A stretch of 5,750 bases of DNA from Alphaproteobacteria bacterium (GTDB taxonomy: Bacteria > Pseudomonadota > Alphaproteobacteria > JAEULC01). The stretch is taken from NCBI GenBank assembly GCA_020851015.1, contig JADZDN010000185.1, positions 1-5,750 of the forward strand. The letters are read 5' to 3'. Under the pieces are notes generated by a model that had not been told where the DNA came from, searched no databases, and worked only from the letters and a program-made list of their open reading frames with translations. How positions within the stretch are numbered: position 1 is the stretch's first letter; every line of letters begins with the position of its first letter. This document shows positions 1 to 5,750 of the stretch, one piece after another. Made by a program: the position numbers and the translations under genes.

Positions 1-449
<449 letters not shown>

Positions 450-528
450 CTCTTCGGTTCCCGGTATTCGTCGTTGCGTTGCTTGTTTTCTGCTGATCGT
501 CCGCGCGTCCGGATGACGTCGCGCTGCC

Positions 529-603
<75 letters not shown>

Positions 604-664
604 AACGGCTGCACCCGCTACCCCGTCGGTCTTGACGCGGACATGCCCGATTGCGGAGCGGCGG

Positions 665-750
665 TGGTGGAGGGGGTTGGATTTGAACCAACGTAGGCTG
701 ACGCCAACGGATTTACAGTCCGTCCCCTTTAGCCGCTCGGGCACCCCTCC
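665..750 (-). tRNA. tRNA-Tyr (anticodon GTA)
   Basis: This 86-base class II tRNA begins GGAGGGG and ends CCCCTCC-A-CCA, with a seven-base acceptor stem and an encoded CCA. The anticodon stem ACGGA/TCCGT flanks the loop CTGTAAA, giving GTA (tyrosine). The long variable arm (GGCGTCAGCC region) is the class II hallmark, and the T-arm carries TTCAAAT. It is the first gene of the leftward Tyr-Gly-tuf unit, and a promoter-like pair of hexamers lies about 40-65 bases upstream of it. Confidence 0.97.
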
Positions 751-787
751 GCCAGACGCAGCCGCGCCGCGGTGACGGTGCAGCGAA

Positions 788-815
788 CCTCTAATCCCTT
801 GACCTCGCTTGTAAA
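788..815 (-). promoter_or_regulatory. Candidate sigma70 promoter for the tRNA-Tyr/tRNA-Gly/tuf unit
   Basis: On the minus strand, TTTACA (815-810) is followed after 16 bases by TAGAGG (793-788). Transcription would then start near 781, about 30 bases before the tRNA-Tyr 5' end, which suits a stable-RNA leader. The -35 box matches the consensus at five of six positions; the -10 box is poor. This is a pattern match only. Confidence 0.35.
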
Positions 816-827
816 AACGACTACGGA
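799..827 (+). promoter_or_regulatory. Candidate sigma70 promoter for the rlmB operon
   Basis: On the plus strand, TTGACC (799-804) and TACGGA (822-827) are separated by 17 bases. This places a start near 834, about 85 bases before the chosen rlmB ATG. The boxes share the same ~45 bases as the leftward tRNA promoter candidate, so the two would be overlapping and divergent. The -35 box is good and the -10 box mediocre. No other clear candidate was seen in this gap. Confidence 0.35.
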
Positions 828-917
828 CGCGCAAGCAACCCCGCCGCCTCTCCGGTGGAAAATCCGGGCGCAGAGGTCGTTTTCGCGTCAAACCCAGCCG
901 TGATAGTAAGCATCGTC

Positions 918-1793
918 ATGGCAAAGCGCAAGCGCCCTTTCCAATCAGGACAATCCATTAGGCAGGCTTCCGCCGCCCCGGCAGCCGACCGGCCTGGCCG
1001 GCGCGACATCGGTGGCGCAAGGGACGCCGGCGGCGCGGGCGCAGGGCCGGCCTACTGGATCTACGGCAATCACGCGGTCCAGGCCGCGCTGGCCAACCCG
1101 CGGCGGCGGGTCCGGCGCCTGCTGATGACCCGGGAAATGGCCGGCGGCCCGCGGCCCCCGGCTTCGCCCCAGGCGCAGGCCGAGATCGTCGAGCGCGCGG
1201 CGCTGGACCGCGCCGTGCCGGCCGGCGCGGTGCACCAGGGCATTGCCGTGCTGGTCGAGCCGCTGGACGAGCTGGACCTCGACGAGGTGCTGGACACGCT
1301 GGCCGGCGCCGCCAGCGCCACGATCCTGCTGCTCGACCAGGTGACCGACCCGCAGAATATCGGCGCAATCCTGCGCTCGGCCGCCGCCCTGGGCGCCGCC
1401 GCCGTGATCGTGCCGCGCCACCACGCGCCACAGGTCACGGGGGCGCTCGCCAAGGCGGCCTCTGGCGCGCTCGAGCATGTCGCGTTGGTCCGGGTCGGCA
1501 ACATCGCCCAGGCGCTTGATCGACTGAAGGAATCGCGGTTCTGGTGCGTAGCCCTGGAAGGCGAGGCCGGCCAGGACCTGTCGGCGGTAGACCTGGCGGG
1601 GCGCGTCGCCCTGGCGCTGGGCGCCGAGGGCCCCGGGCTGCGGCGGCTGACCCGCGAGCGATGCGACCTGTCCGCGCGGCTGCCCACCGCGGGACCGATC
1701 GCGCATCTCAATGTTTCGAACGCCGCCGCCGTCGCCCTATATGAATGCGCGCGCCAGCGCGGTGCTGCCACCCAGGGGGGAGGAAGGAAATGA
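918..1793 (+). CDS. rlmB: 23S rRNA (guanosine-2'-O-)methyltransferase, TrmH/SpoU family, RlmB type
   Basis: This is a SPOUT-fold methyltransferase using S-adenosylmethionine, 291 aa from ATG 918. RlmB methylates the ribose of a conserved guanosine (E. coli G2251) in the 23S peptidyl-transferase region. Residues 1-45 are a basic, Gly/Ala-rich, probably disordered extension. The substrate-binding domain starts at YWIYGNHAVQAAL (46-58), as in RlmB. The three SpoU motifs are intact: DPQNIGAILRSA with the catalytic-type NIG (144-155), LGAEGPGL (234-241) and LNVSNAAAVALYE (264-276). ATG 918 is chosen because it opens MAKRKRPF. In-frame GTGs at 855 and 900 are possible but lack a better ribosome site; the Shine-Dalgarno before 918 is itself weak. 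The stop overlaps the next start as ATGA. Divergent placement against tRNA-Tyr/tRNA-Gly/tuf is, as I recall, common in Alphaproteobacteria. The family call is secure, but other TrmH-family rRNA targets cannot be excluded. Confidence 0.92.
   Translation: MAKRKRPFQSGQSIRQASAAPAADRPGRRDIGGARDAGGAGAGPAYWIYGNHAVQAALANPRRRVRRLLMTREMAGGPRPPASPQAQAEIVERAALDRAVPAGAVHQGIAVLVEPLDELDLDEVLDTLAGAASATILLLDQVTDPQNIGAILRSAAALGAAAVIVPRHHAPQVTGALAKAASGALEHVALVRVGNIAQALDRLKESRFWCVALEGEAGQDLSAVDLAGRVALALGAEGPGLRRLTRERCDLSARLPTAGPIAHLNVSNAAAVALYECARQRGAATQGGGRK
1779..1783 (+). promoter_or_regulatory. Shine-Dalgarno of the SDR gene
   Basis: GGAGG lies within a purine-rich run at 1775-1789, six bases before ATG 1790. 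It decides the start of the dehydrogenase against the in-frame upstream ATG at 1745, which lies deep inside rlmB and has no such site. It is encoded within the last codons of rlmB, so translation of the two genes is probably coupled. Confidence 0.75.
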
Positions 1794-2569
1794 AGATCGC
1801 CTGTCCGGGCCTGCGCGTCGTCGTCACCGCCGGGGCGGCGGGGATCGGCCGCGCCATCGCCGAGACGCTGCTCGAAGCCGGCGCGCGCGTGCATATCTGC
1901 GACGTGGATCCGGCGGCGATGGACCGGGCGCGCAAGGAGCTGCCGGGAATCGGCGTCACCCCCGCGGACGTGTCCGAGCCGGCGGACGTTGACAAGCTGT
2001 TCGCCGAGGCGAAAGCCACGCTGGGCGGGCTCGACGCGCTCGTCAACAACGCCGGCATCGCCGGCCCGACCCTGCCGATCGAGGATATCGAGCCCAAGGA
2101 CTGGAACCGCACGCTGGCGGTCAATCTGACCGGCCAGTATTTATGCGCGCGCCGCGCCGTGCCGATGCTGAAGGCCGCCGGCGGCGGGTCGATCGTGATG
2201 ATGTCCTCGGCCGCCGGGCGCTTCGGCTATCCGCTGCGCAGCCCCTATGCGGCGTCGAAATGGGCGACGATCGGCTTGACCGAGACGCTGGCGATGGAAC
2301 TGGGCGAGCACAAGATCCGGGTCAACGCGATCTGCCCGGGCATCGTCGCGGGACCGCGCATCGATGCGGTGATCGGCGCCAAGGCCAAGGCGCGCGGCAT
2401 TCCGATCGATGCGATGCGCGAGCGCTACCTGAGCCTGGCCTCGATGCACACCATGGTGTCGGCCCAGGACATCGCCAACATGGCGCTCTACCTCGTCAGC
2501 GACGCGGGCCGCACGATCTCGGGCCAGGCCCTTTCGATCGACGGCAATCTGGAAAGCCTGAAGGCCTGA
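1790..2569 (+). CDS. Classical short-chain dehydrogenase/reductase (SDR), substrate unknown
   Basis: A 259-aa cytosolic NAD(P)-dependent oxidoreductase of the classical SDR length and order. The cofactor loop is TAGAAGIG (13-20), a variant of TGxxxGIG with Ala at the second position. Asp38, at the end of the second strand (HICDVD), suggests NAD(H) preference. Then come NNAG (86-89), the catalytic tetrad Asn112, Ser140, Tyr153 and Lys157 (YAASK), and the PG motif (183-184). The C-terminus reads SGQALSIDGNLESL where most SDRs have DGG. No signal peptide or membrane segment is seen. It overlaps the rlmB stop by four bases (ATGA) and ends three bases before the kinase, so it sits inside one operon with rRNA-modification and signalling genes. 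The sequence does not reveal the substrate; 3-oxoacyl reductase, 3-hydroxybutyrate dehydrogenase or sugar dehydrogenase labels would all be guesses. Confidence 0.95.
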   Translation: MKIACPGLRVVVTAGAAGIGRAIAETLLEAGARVHICDVDPAAMDRARKELPGIGVTPADVSEPADVDKLFAEAKATLGGLDALVNNAGIAGPTLPIEDIEPKDWNRTLAVNLTGQYLCARRAVPMLKAAGGGSIVMMSSAAGRFGYPLRSPYAASKWATIGLTETLAMELGEHKIRVNAICPGIVAGPRIDAVIGAKAKARGIPIDAMRERYLSLASMHTMVSAQDIANMALYLVSDAGRTISGQALSIDGNLESLKA

Positions 2570-2572
2570 ACG

Positions 2573-4165
2573 ATGTCGGGCGCGGCAGGCCTGCGCCAGT
2601 CCTGGACCGCCATCGTATCGGGCGCGTGGCGGCGGCCGCGCGAGCTTGCCTGGCCGGTGCCCTACATCGCCAGCGCCGGCCTCATCGCGCTGGCGACCGC
2701 CGCGGCTTTCGTCGCCAACCAGTACGGGCTCAAGCACGTCTCGGCGCCGCTCCTGGCCGCGGTGACTTTGAACGCGATCCTGTGGGGCGTGACGCCGTCG
2801 CTGCTGTCCGCCGTGCTTTGCGTGGCGATCGAGATCGGCCTGTTCTACGCGCCGAACTACGACCCCGGCGTCGTCGCGCTGGACGGGCTGGTCGACCTGG
2901 TCGGCTTCTCGGTCCTGGCGGTGATTGTCAGCGACCTGGTGGCGCAGCTTCGCGCACATGCAAGCGATGCCGAGCAGCGCGAGCGGGCGACCGCGGATCT
3001 CAATGCCTTCAGCCGCAAGCTTGGCGGCATCGCCGACGCAGGCGGGCTCTACCTGGCCGCGATCGAGCACCTGGAGCAGCAGACCGGTCGCGGCATCCTG
3101 CTGTTCCTGCCCGACCGCGGCGACCTGGTGGTGCTGGCCGGTCGCATGCACGACCGGATGGTGCCCGAACCGGTACAGGCGCGGGCCCGCGCGCTGTGGA
3201 ACGACCGGGCCGCCCTGGCCGAGGATGACGAGATCGAGGTGGACGGCTGGCGCCTCCGGGCGCTGCGGACCTGGCGCGGGCCGATCGCGCTCGTGGGCAT
3301 CGCCGGCGGCGAATTGCCCGAGGACACGGCTGGAGCGCTGAGTCCGTTGCTGGACCTGATCGCGGTCGCGATCGAGCGGACGCTGCTTGCCCGCGCGATC
3401 GAGGACACGCGCGTCAAGGAGGCGCGCGACCGCCTGCACGAGGCGCTGATCAATTCGGTTTCGCACAGCCTGCAGACGCCGCTGGCCGTCATCATCGGCT
3501 CGGCCACCTCGCTGCAGGGCTTCGCCAGCCTGCATGCCGGGAAGGCGGAGGCCGAGCTGGTCGCGACGATCCGCGAGGAGGCCGAGCGCCTGGAGCGCGT
3601 GGTCGGCAAGATCCTGCAGATGACGCGCATCCGCGCCGGCGCCATCGCGCCCAAGCTGGAGCTGGTGGAGCTGCCCGACATCGTCAACTCGGCGCTGCGC
3701 CGGGTCCGCCGCGCGGTCAGCGGGCACGCGATCACGCTCGAGCTGCCGCGCGACTTGCCGATGATGCGGCTGGACCTTTTCCTGATGGAAGAGGCGCTGG
3801 CGAACCTGCTGGAGAACGCGGCCAAGTATGCTCCCCGGGGCACCCGGATCGGCGTCAGCGCCACGGTCGATGGCGGCAGGCTGCTGGTCGACGTCGCCGA
3901 CCAGGGGCCGGGCATCCCGGTCGCGGCGCTGTCGCAGGTGTTCGAGCCGTTCTTCCGCGCCGGCGCGCCCGACAGTTCGCCGCCCGGGACCGGGCTGGGA
4001 CTTGCCATCTGCCGCGCCTTCGTCGAGGCCAATGGCGGCACCGTCGCGGTCGCAACGGCCGGGCCCGCCGGCACGGTGTTCCGGGTCAGCCTGCCGATTC
4101 CGCGCGATGCGCTGGCCGACGCCGAGCCCGGCGAGATCGCCTTCAGCGAGGCTTCCGGTGGCTGA
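2573..4165 (+). CDS. KdpD-like membrane sensor histidine kinase lacking the N-terminal KdpD/USP domains
   Basis: A 530-aa inner-membrane sensor kinase. After about 28 residues come four hydrophobic segments (about 30-50, 57-73, 75-93 and 103-123), matching the DUF4118 four-helix bundle of KdpD. A helical linker (124-149) and a GAF-like region (about 150-270) follow. The catalytic core has the phosphorylated His298 in SVSHSLQTPLA, an N-box ENAAKY (414-419), a G1 box DQGPGI (443-448), an F-box FEPFFR (457-462) and a G2 box GTGLGLAI (472-479). E. coli KdpD is about 894 aa; the roughly 400-residue cytoplasmic N-terminal region with KdpD and universal-stress domains is absent here. The H-box reads HSLQTP instead of the common HDLRTP. 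GAAGG at 2560-2564 supports ATG 2573, three bases after the SDR stop. It overlaps the regulator gene by eight bases, so the two are a cognate pair. No kdpFABC genes flank it, so a potassium-sensing role is uncertain. Confidence 0.93.
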   Translation: MSGAAGLRQSWTAIVSGAWRRPRELAWPVPYIASAGLIALATAAAFVANQYGLKHVSAPLLAAVTLNAILWGVTPSLLSAVLCVAIEIGLFYAPNYDPGVVALDGLVDLVGFSVLAVIVSDLVAQLRAHASDAEQRERATADLNAFSRKLGGIADAGGLYLAAIEHLEQQTGRGILLFLPDRGDLVVLAGRMHDRMVPEPVQARARALWNDRAALAEDDEIEVDGWRLRALRTWRGPIALVGIAGGELPEDTAGALSPLLDLIAVAIERTLLARAIEDTRVKEARDRLHEALINSVSHSLQTPLAVIIGSATSLQGFASLHAGKAEAELVATIREEAERLERVVGKILQMTRIRAGAIAPKLELVELPDIVNSALRRVRRAVSGHAITLELPRDLPMMRLDLFLMEEALANLLENAAKYAPRGTRIGVSATVDGGRLLVDVADQGPGIPVAALSQVFEPFFRAGAPDSSPPGTGLGLAICRAFVEANGGTVAVATAGPAGTVFRVSLPIPRDALADAEPGEIAFSEASGG

Positions 4166-4871
4166 CGTCATCGGATCCATCCTGGTGGTGGACGACGAGC
4201 CGCAGATCAGGCGGTTCCTGCGCGCCGGCCTGTCGGTCCACGGCTACGCCTTGTCGGAGGTCGCCAGCGGCGGGGAGGCGCTGGCCGCCGTCGCGCGCGA
4301 CCAGCCGGACCTGGTCGTCTTGGACCTCGGGCTGCCCGACATGGACGGGATGGAGGTGCTGCGCCGCCTGCGCGAGTGGTCCCAGGTGCCGGTGATCGTG
4401 CTGTCGGTGCGCAGCCAGGAGCGCGAGAAGGTGCGCGCGCTGGAGGCCGGCGCCGACGACTATGTGAGCAAGCCCTTCGGCATGGCCGAGTTCGTGGCGC
4501 GCATCCGCAGCGCGCTGCGCCGCCGCCTGCGCGAAACCGCGCCCGAGCCGGTCTACACGGTCGGCAAGCTGAAGATCGATCTGGCCCGGCGCATGGTCAC
4601 GCGCGACGGCCAGCCGGTCCGCCTGTCGCCGAAGGAATACCAGTTGCTGCGCCTGCTGGCGCTGCACGCGGGCAAGGTGGTCACCCACCGCCAGCTCCTG
4701 ACCGAGATCTGGGGGCCCGCCTATGGCGAGCACGTGCAGTATCTGCGCGTGTTCGTGCGCAAGTTGCGCAGCCGGCTGGAGGCCGACCCCAACCGCCCGG
4801 ACTACCTGGTCACCGAGCTGGGGGTAGGCTACCGCCTGGTCGCGCCCGACCAGTTCCACGAGAACACCTGA
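4158..4871 (+). CDS. KdpE-like response regulator, OmpR/PhoB family
   Basis: A 237-aa DNA-binding response regulator, phosphorylated by the kinase encoded just upstream. The receiver domain (about 7-120) has the acidic pair Asp12/Asp13, phosphoacceptor Asp56 in LDLGLPDMDG, Ser83 in VLSVRS, and Lys105 in DDYVSKPF. The OmpR-type winged helix (about 133-232) contains LSPKEYQLLRLL, GKVVTHRQLL and WGPAYGEHVQYLRVFVRKLR; the WGPxxxEHxxYLR string is typical of KdpE. GTG 4158 is chosen because it opens directly into VADVIGSILVVDDE and is preceded by GAGG at 4148-4151 with six bases of spacing; it overlaps the kinase stop by eight bases. The reading frame is open further upstream, but only antiparallel to kinase coding constraints. 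With no kdpFABC next to it, the symbol kdpE is withheld; the target promoter may be that of the downstream transporter. Confidence 0.93.
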   Translation: MADVIGSILVVDDEPQIRRFLRAGLSVHGYALSEVASGGEALAAVARDQPDLVVLDLGLPDMDGMEVLRRLREWSQVPVIVLSVRSQEREKVRALEAGADDYVSKPFGMAEFVARIRSALRRRLRETAPEPVYTVGKLKIDLARRMVTRDGQPVRLSPKEYQLLRLLALHAGKVVTHRQLLTEIWGPAYGEHVQYLRVFVRKLRSRLEADPNRPDYLVTELGVGYRLVAPDQFHENT

Positions 4872-4884
4872 GCGTCCCGCCCGC

Positions 4885-4904
4885 CGTTGCGTGTTTATGC
4901 AACG
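4885..4904 (+). repeat. Inverted repeat after the response regulator gene
   Basis: CGTTGC (4885-4890) and GCAACG (4899-4904) form a perfect six-base inverted repeat around an eight-base AT-richer loop. It starts 13 bases after the regulator stop. There is no T-run after it, so it is not a convincing intrinsic terminator, though it could pause or stabilise the transcript end. Its right arm overlaps a direct repeat, so it may instead belong to an operator. Confidence 0.45.
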
Positions 4905-4911
4905 TTAATGC
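4894..4911 (+). promoter_or_regulatory. Candidate response-regulator binding site (11-bp direct repeat)
   Basis: TTTATGC (4894-4900) and TTAATGC (4905-4911) match at six of seven bases and start 11 bases apart, one DNA turn. OmpR/PhoB-family regulators bind as head-to-tail dimers to repeats of this spacing. The site lies 19 bases before the -35 box of the transporter promoter candidate, centred near -64, a position compatible with activation. Binding by the adjacent regulator is an inference, and two short copies could occur by chance. Confidence 0.35.
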
Positions 4912-4930
4912 GATTCCCGGTGCACCTGAC

Positions 4931-4960
4931 TTGAACCGTAACGCCGTCCGCCCGGATTAT
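4931..4960 (+). promoter_or_regulatory. Candidate sigma70 promoter for the MHS transporter
   Basis: TTGAAC (4931-4936) and GATTAT (4955-4960) are separated by 18 bases, each matching four of six consensus positions. Transcription would start near 4967, leaving a leader of about 114 bases before ATG 5081. Weak boxes and long spacing fit a promoter that needs an activator. No other candidate in the gap looked better. Confidence 0.4.
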
Positions 4961-5037
4961 GGGCAGGCTGTGTAAGGCCACGGCAGTTTTGGGGGAGCGG
5001 TCGCGGAACCGGGCAGACCGGACGAGCGGCCAGGATC

Positions 5038-5057
5038 GGGGCGGGCCGGACCGCCCC
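5038..5057 (+). other. GC-rich hairpin in the transporter 5' leader
   Basis: GGGGCGG (5038-5044) and CCGCCCC (5051-5057) form a perfect seven-base stem around GCCGGA. It ends ten bases before the Shine-Dalgarno of the transporter and has no T-run after it, so it is not a classical terminator. It may influence mRNA stability or translation initiation. In DNA this GC-rich, such stems also arise by chance. Confidence 0.45.
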
Positions 5058-5067
5058 TCGCATTTAC

Positions 5068-5074
5068 GGGAGGG
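5068..5074 (+). promoter_or_regulatory. Shine-Dalgarno of the MHS transporter
   Basis: GGGAGGG lies six bases before ATG 5081. It is a strong ribosome-binding site and fixes the start of the transporter, whose other signals lie outside any coding region. Confidence 0.75.
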
Positions 5075-5080
5075 ACAACA

Positions 5081-5750
5081 ATGGTTTCCAGGGCCGCAAC
5101 GGCGCCCATCGGGTCGGGCCGCCTGGTGTCGGCAGCCGAAGAACGCAAGGTCATCTTTGCCTCTTCGCTCGGCACCGTCTTCGAATGGTACGATTTCTAT
5201 CTCTACGCAACGCTGGCGCCGTTCTTCGCGGCGCTGTTCTTTCCGCCGGGCAATGACACGGCGGCCCTGCTGTCGGCCTTCGCGGCCTATGCGGCCGGAT
5301 TCCTGGTGCGTCCGTTCGGCGCGGTGCTGTTCGGCCGCATCGGCGACCTGGTGGGCCGCAAATACACCTTCCTGGTAACCATCCTGGTGATGGGCGGCTC
5401 GACCTTCGCGGTCGGGCTGTTGCCGACCTTCTCGAGCGTCGGCTGGCTGGCGCCGATCCTGATGGTGAGCCTGCGCCTGCTGCAGGGCTTGGCGCTGGGC
5501 GGCGAATACGGCGGCGCGGCGACCTACGTGGCCGAGCATGCCGCGCCCGGCAAGCGCGGCTACGCGACAAGCTGGATCCAGACCACGGCGACCCTCGGCT
5601 TCTTCCTGTCGCTCTTGGTGATCGGGGGCTGCCGCACCTGGATCGAGCCCAAGGTCTTCGCCGAATGGGGCTGGCGCCTGCCGTTCCTGGTCTCGCTGAT
5701 CCTGCTGATCTTCTCGGTTTACATCCGGATGAAGCTGAACGAGTCGCCCG
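5081..5750 (+). CDS. MHS-family (metabolite:H+ symporter) MFS transporter, partial, cut by right edge
   Basis: The first 223 codons of an inner-membrane transporter of the major facilitator superfamily; it stays open to the window edge. After a short cytoplasmic tail, the first helix carries FEWYDFYLYA (34-43), characteristic of the MHS family (KgtP, ProP, ShiA relatives). Loop 2-3 has the MFS motif A form GRIGDLVGRK (85-94). Helix 4 has RLLQGLALGGEYGGA (132-146), another MHS hallmark. A following ...FAEWGWRLPF... segment and ...KLNESP at the edge match the region before the central cytoplasmic loop. MHS members usually move organic acids, osmolytes or similar small metabolites with protons; the substrate cannot be read from this part. 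It has its own ribosome site and probably its own promoter, 209 bases after the KdpE-like gene on the same strand. That makes it a plausible target of the two-component pair. Confidence 0.93.
   Translation, partial: MVSRAATAPIGSGRLVSAAEERKVIFASSLGTVFEWYDFYLYATLAPFFAALFFPPGNDTAALLSAFAAYAAGFLVRPFGAVLFGRIGDLVGRKYTFLVTILVMGGSTFAVGLLPTFSSVGWLAPILMVSLRLLQGLALGGEYGGAATYVAEHAAPGKRGYATSWIQTTATLGFFLSLLVIGGCRTWIEPKVFAEWGWRLPFLVSLILLIFSVYIRMKLNESP

Noticed and set aside
855..917. Upstream GTG start for rlmB (and a second GTG at 900)
   Set aside because: The extra residues do not resemble the family N-terminus and no ribosome site precedes GTG 855. ATG 918 opens a basic start typical of these proteins. 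GTG 900 cannot be fully excluded.
3828..4157. Possible N-terminal extension of the response regulator
   Set aside because: The frame is open upstream, but the extension is low-complexity shadow of the kinase gene. The receiver domain begins immediately after GTG 4158, which has its own Shine-Dalgarno.
2141..4180. Very long open frame (679 codons) on the minus strand opposite the SDR and kinase genes
   Set aside because: The translation is rich in Arg, Asp, Gln, Gly and His with no recognisable domain. This is what the antisense of high-GC genes with strong third-position bias produces. The opposite strand carries two clear protein families over the same bases.
4872..5080. Intrinsic terminator after the regulator gene
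   Set aside because: Neither the 4885-4904 repeat nor the 5038-5057 hairpin is followed by a T-run, so neither meets the usual criterion.

Overview
The window is high-GC DNA (about two thirds or more G+C by eye) with very few stops in any frame. It looks like an alphaproteobacterial chromosome. The support is a divergent layout of tuf, tRNA-Gly(TCC) and tRNA-Tyr(GTA) against a TrmH/RlmB-type gene, alphaproteobacterial-style tRNA sequences, and Proteobacteria-type KdpE and MHS-transporter proteins. I cannot name a genus; a Rhodospirillales- or Reyranella-like organism is only a guess.

Layout. On the minus strand, bases 1-449 encode the first half of elongation factor Tu (cut by the window edge). 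Upstream of it lie tRNA-Gly(TCC) at 529-602 and tRNA-Tyr(GTA) at 665-750. These form a translation operon read leftward from a probable promoter near 788-815. On the plus strand, from about 918, four genes are packed almost without gaps: rlmB (23S rRNA 2'-O-methyltransferase), a classical short-chain dehydrogenase/reductase, a shortened KdpD-like membrane sensor histidine kinase, and a KdpE-like response regulator. They are joined by a 4-base overlap, a 3-base gap and an 8-base overlap. A 209-base non-coding stretch (4872-5080) follows. It holds an 11-bp-period direct repeat, an inverted repeat, a plausible sigma70 promoter and a GC-rich hairpin. It precedes an MHS-family (metabolite:H+ symporter) MFS transporter that runs off the right edge.

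How the parts may work together. The left half is translation machinery (EF-Tu, two tRNAs, a ribosomal RNA modification enzyme). The right half looks like a signalling module. The kinase keeps the four-helix membrane domain, GAF-like region and catalytic core of KdpD but has no N-terminal KdpD/USP region. No kdpFABC potassium-pump genes are adjacent. The next gene is a metabolite transporter preceded by a repeat with the spacing expected of an OmpR/PhoB-family binding site. My inference is a repurposed KdpDE-type pair that may control the MHS transporter rather than a potassium pump. The kinase H-box is unusual (HSLQTP rather than HDLRTP), and the EF-Tu N-terminus reads more like Chloroflexi than like typical Alphaproteobacteria. 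Both deserve checking. I see no CRISPR array, mobile element or phage gene.
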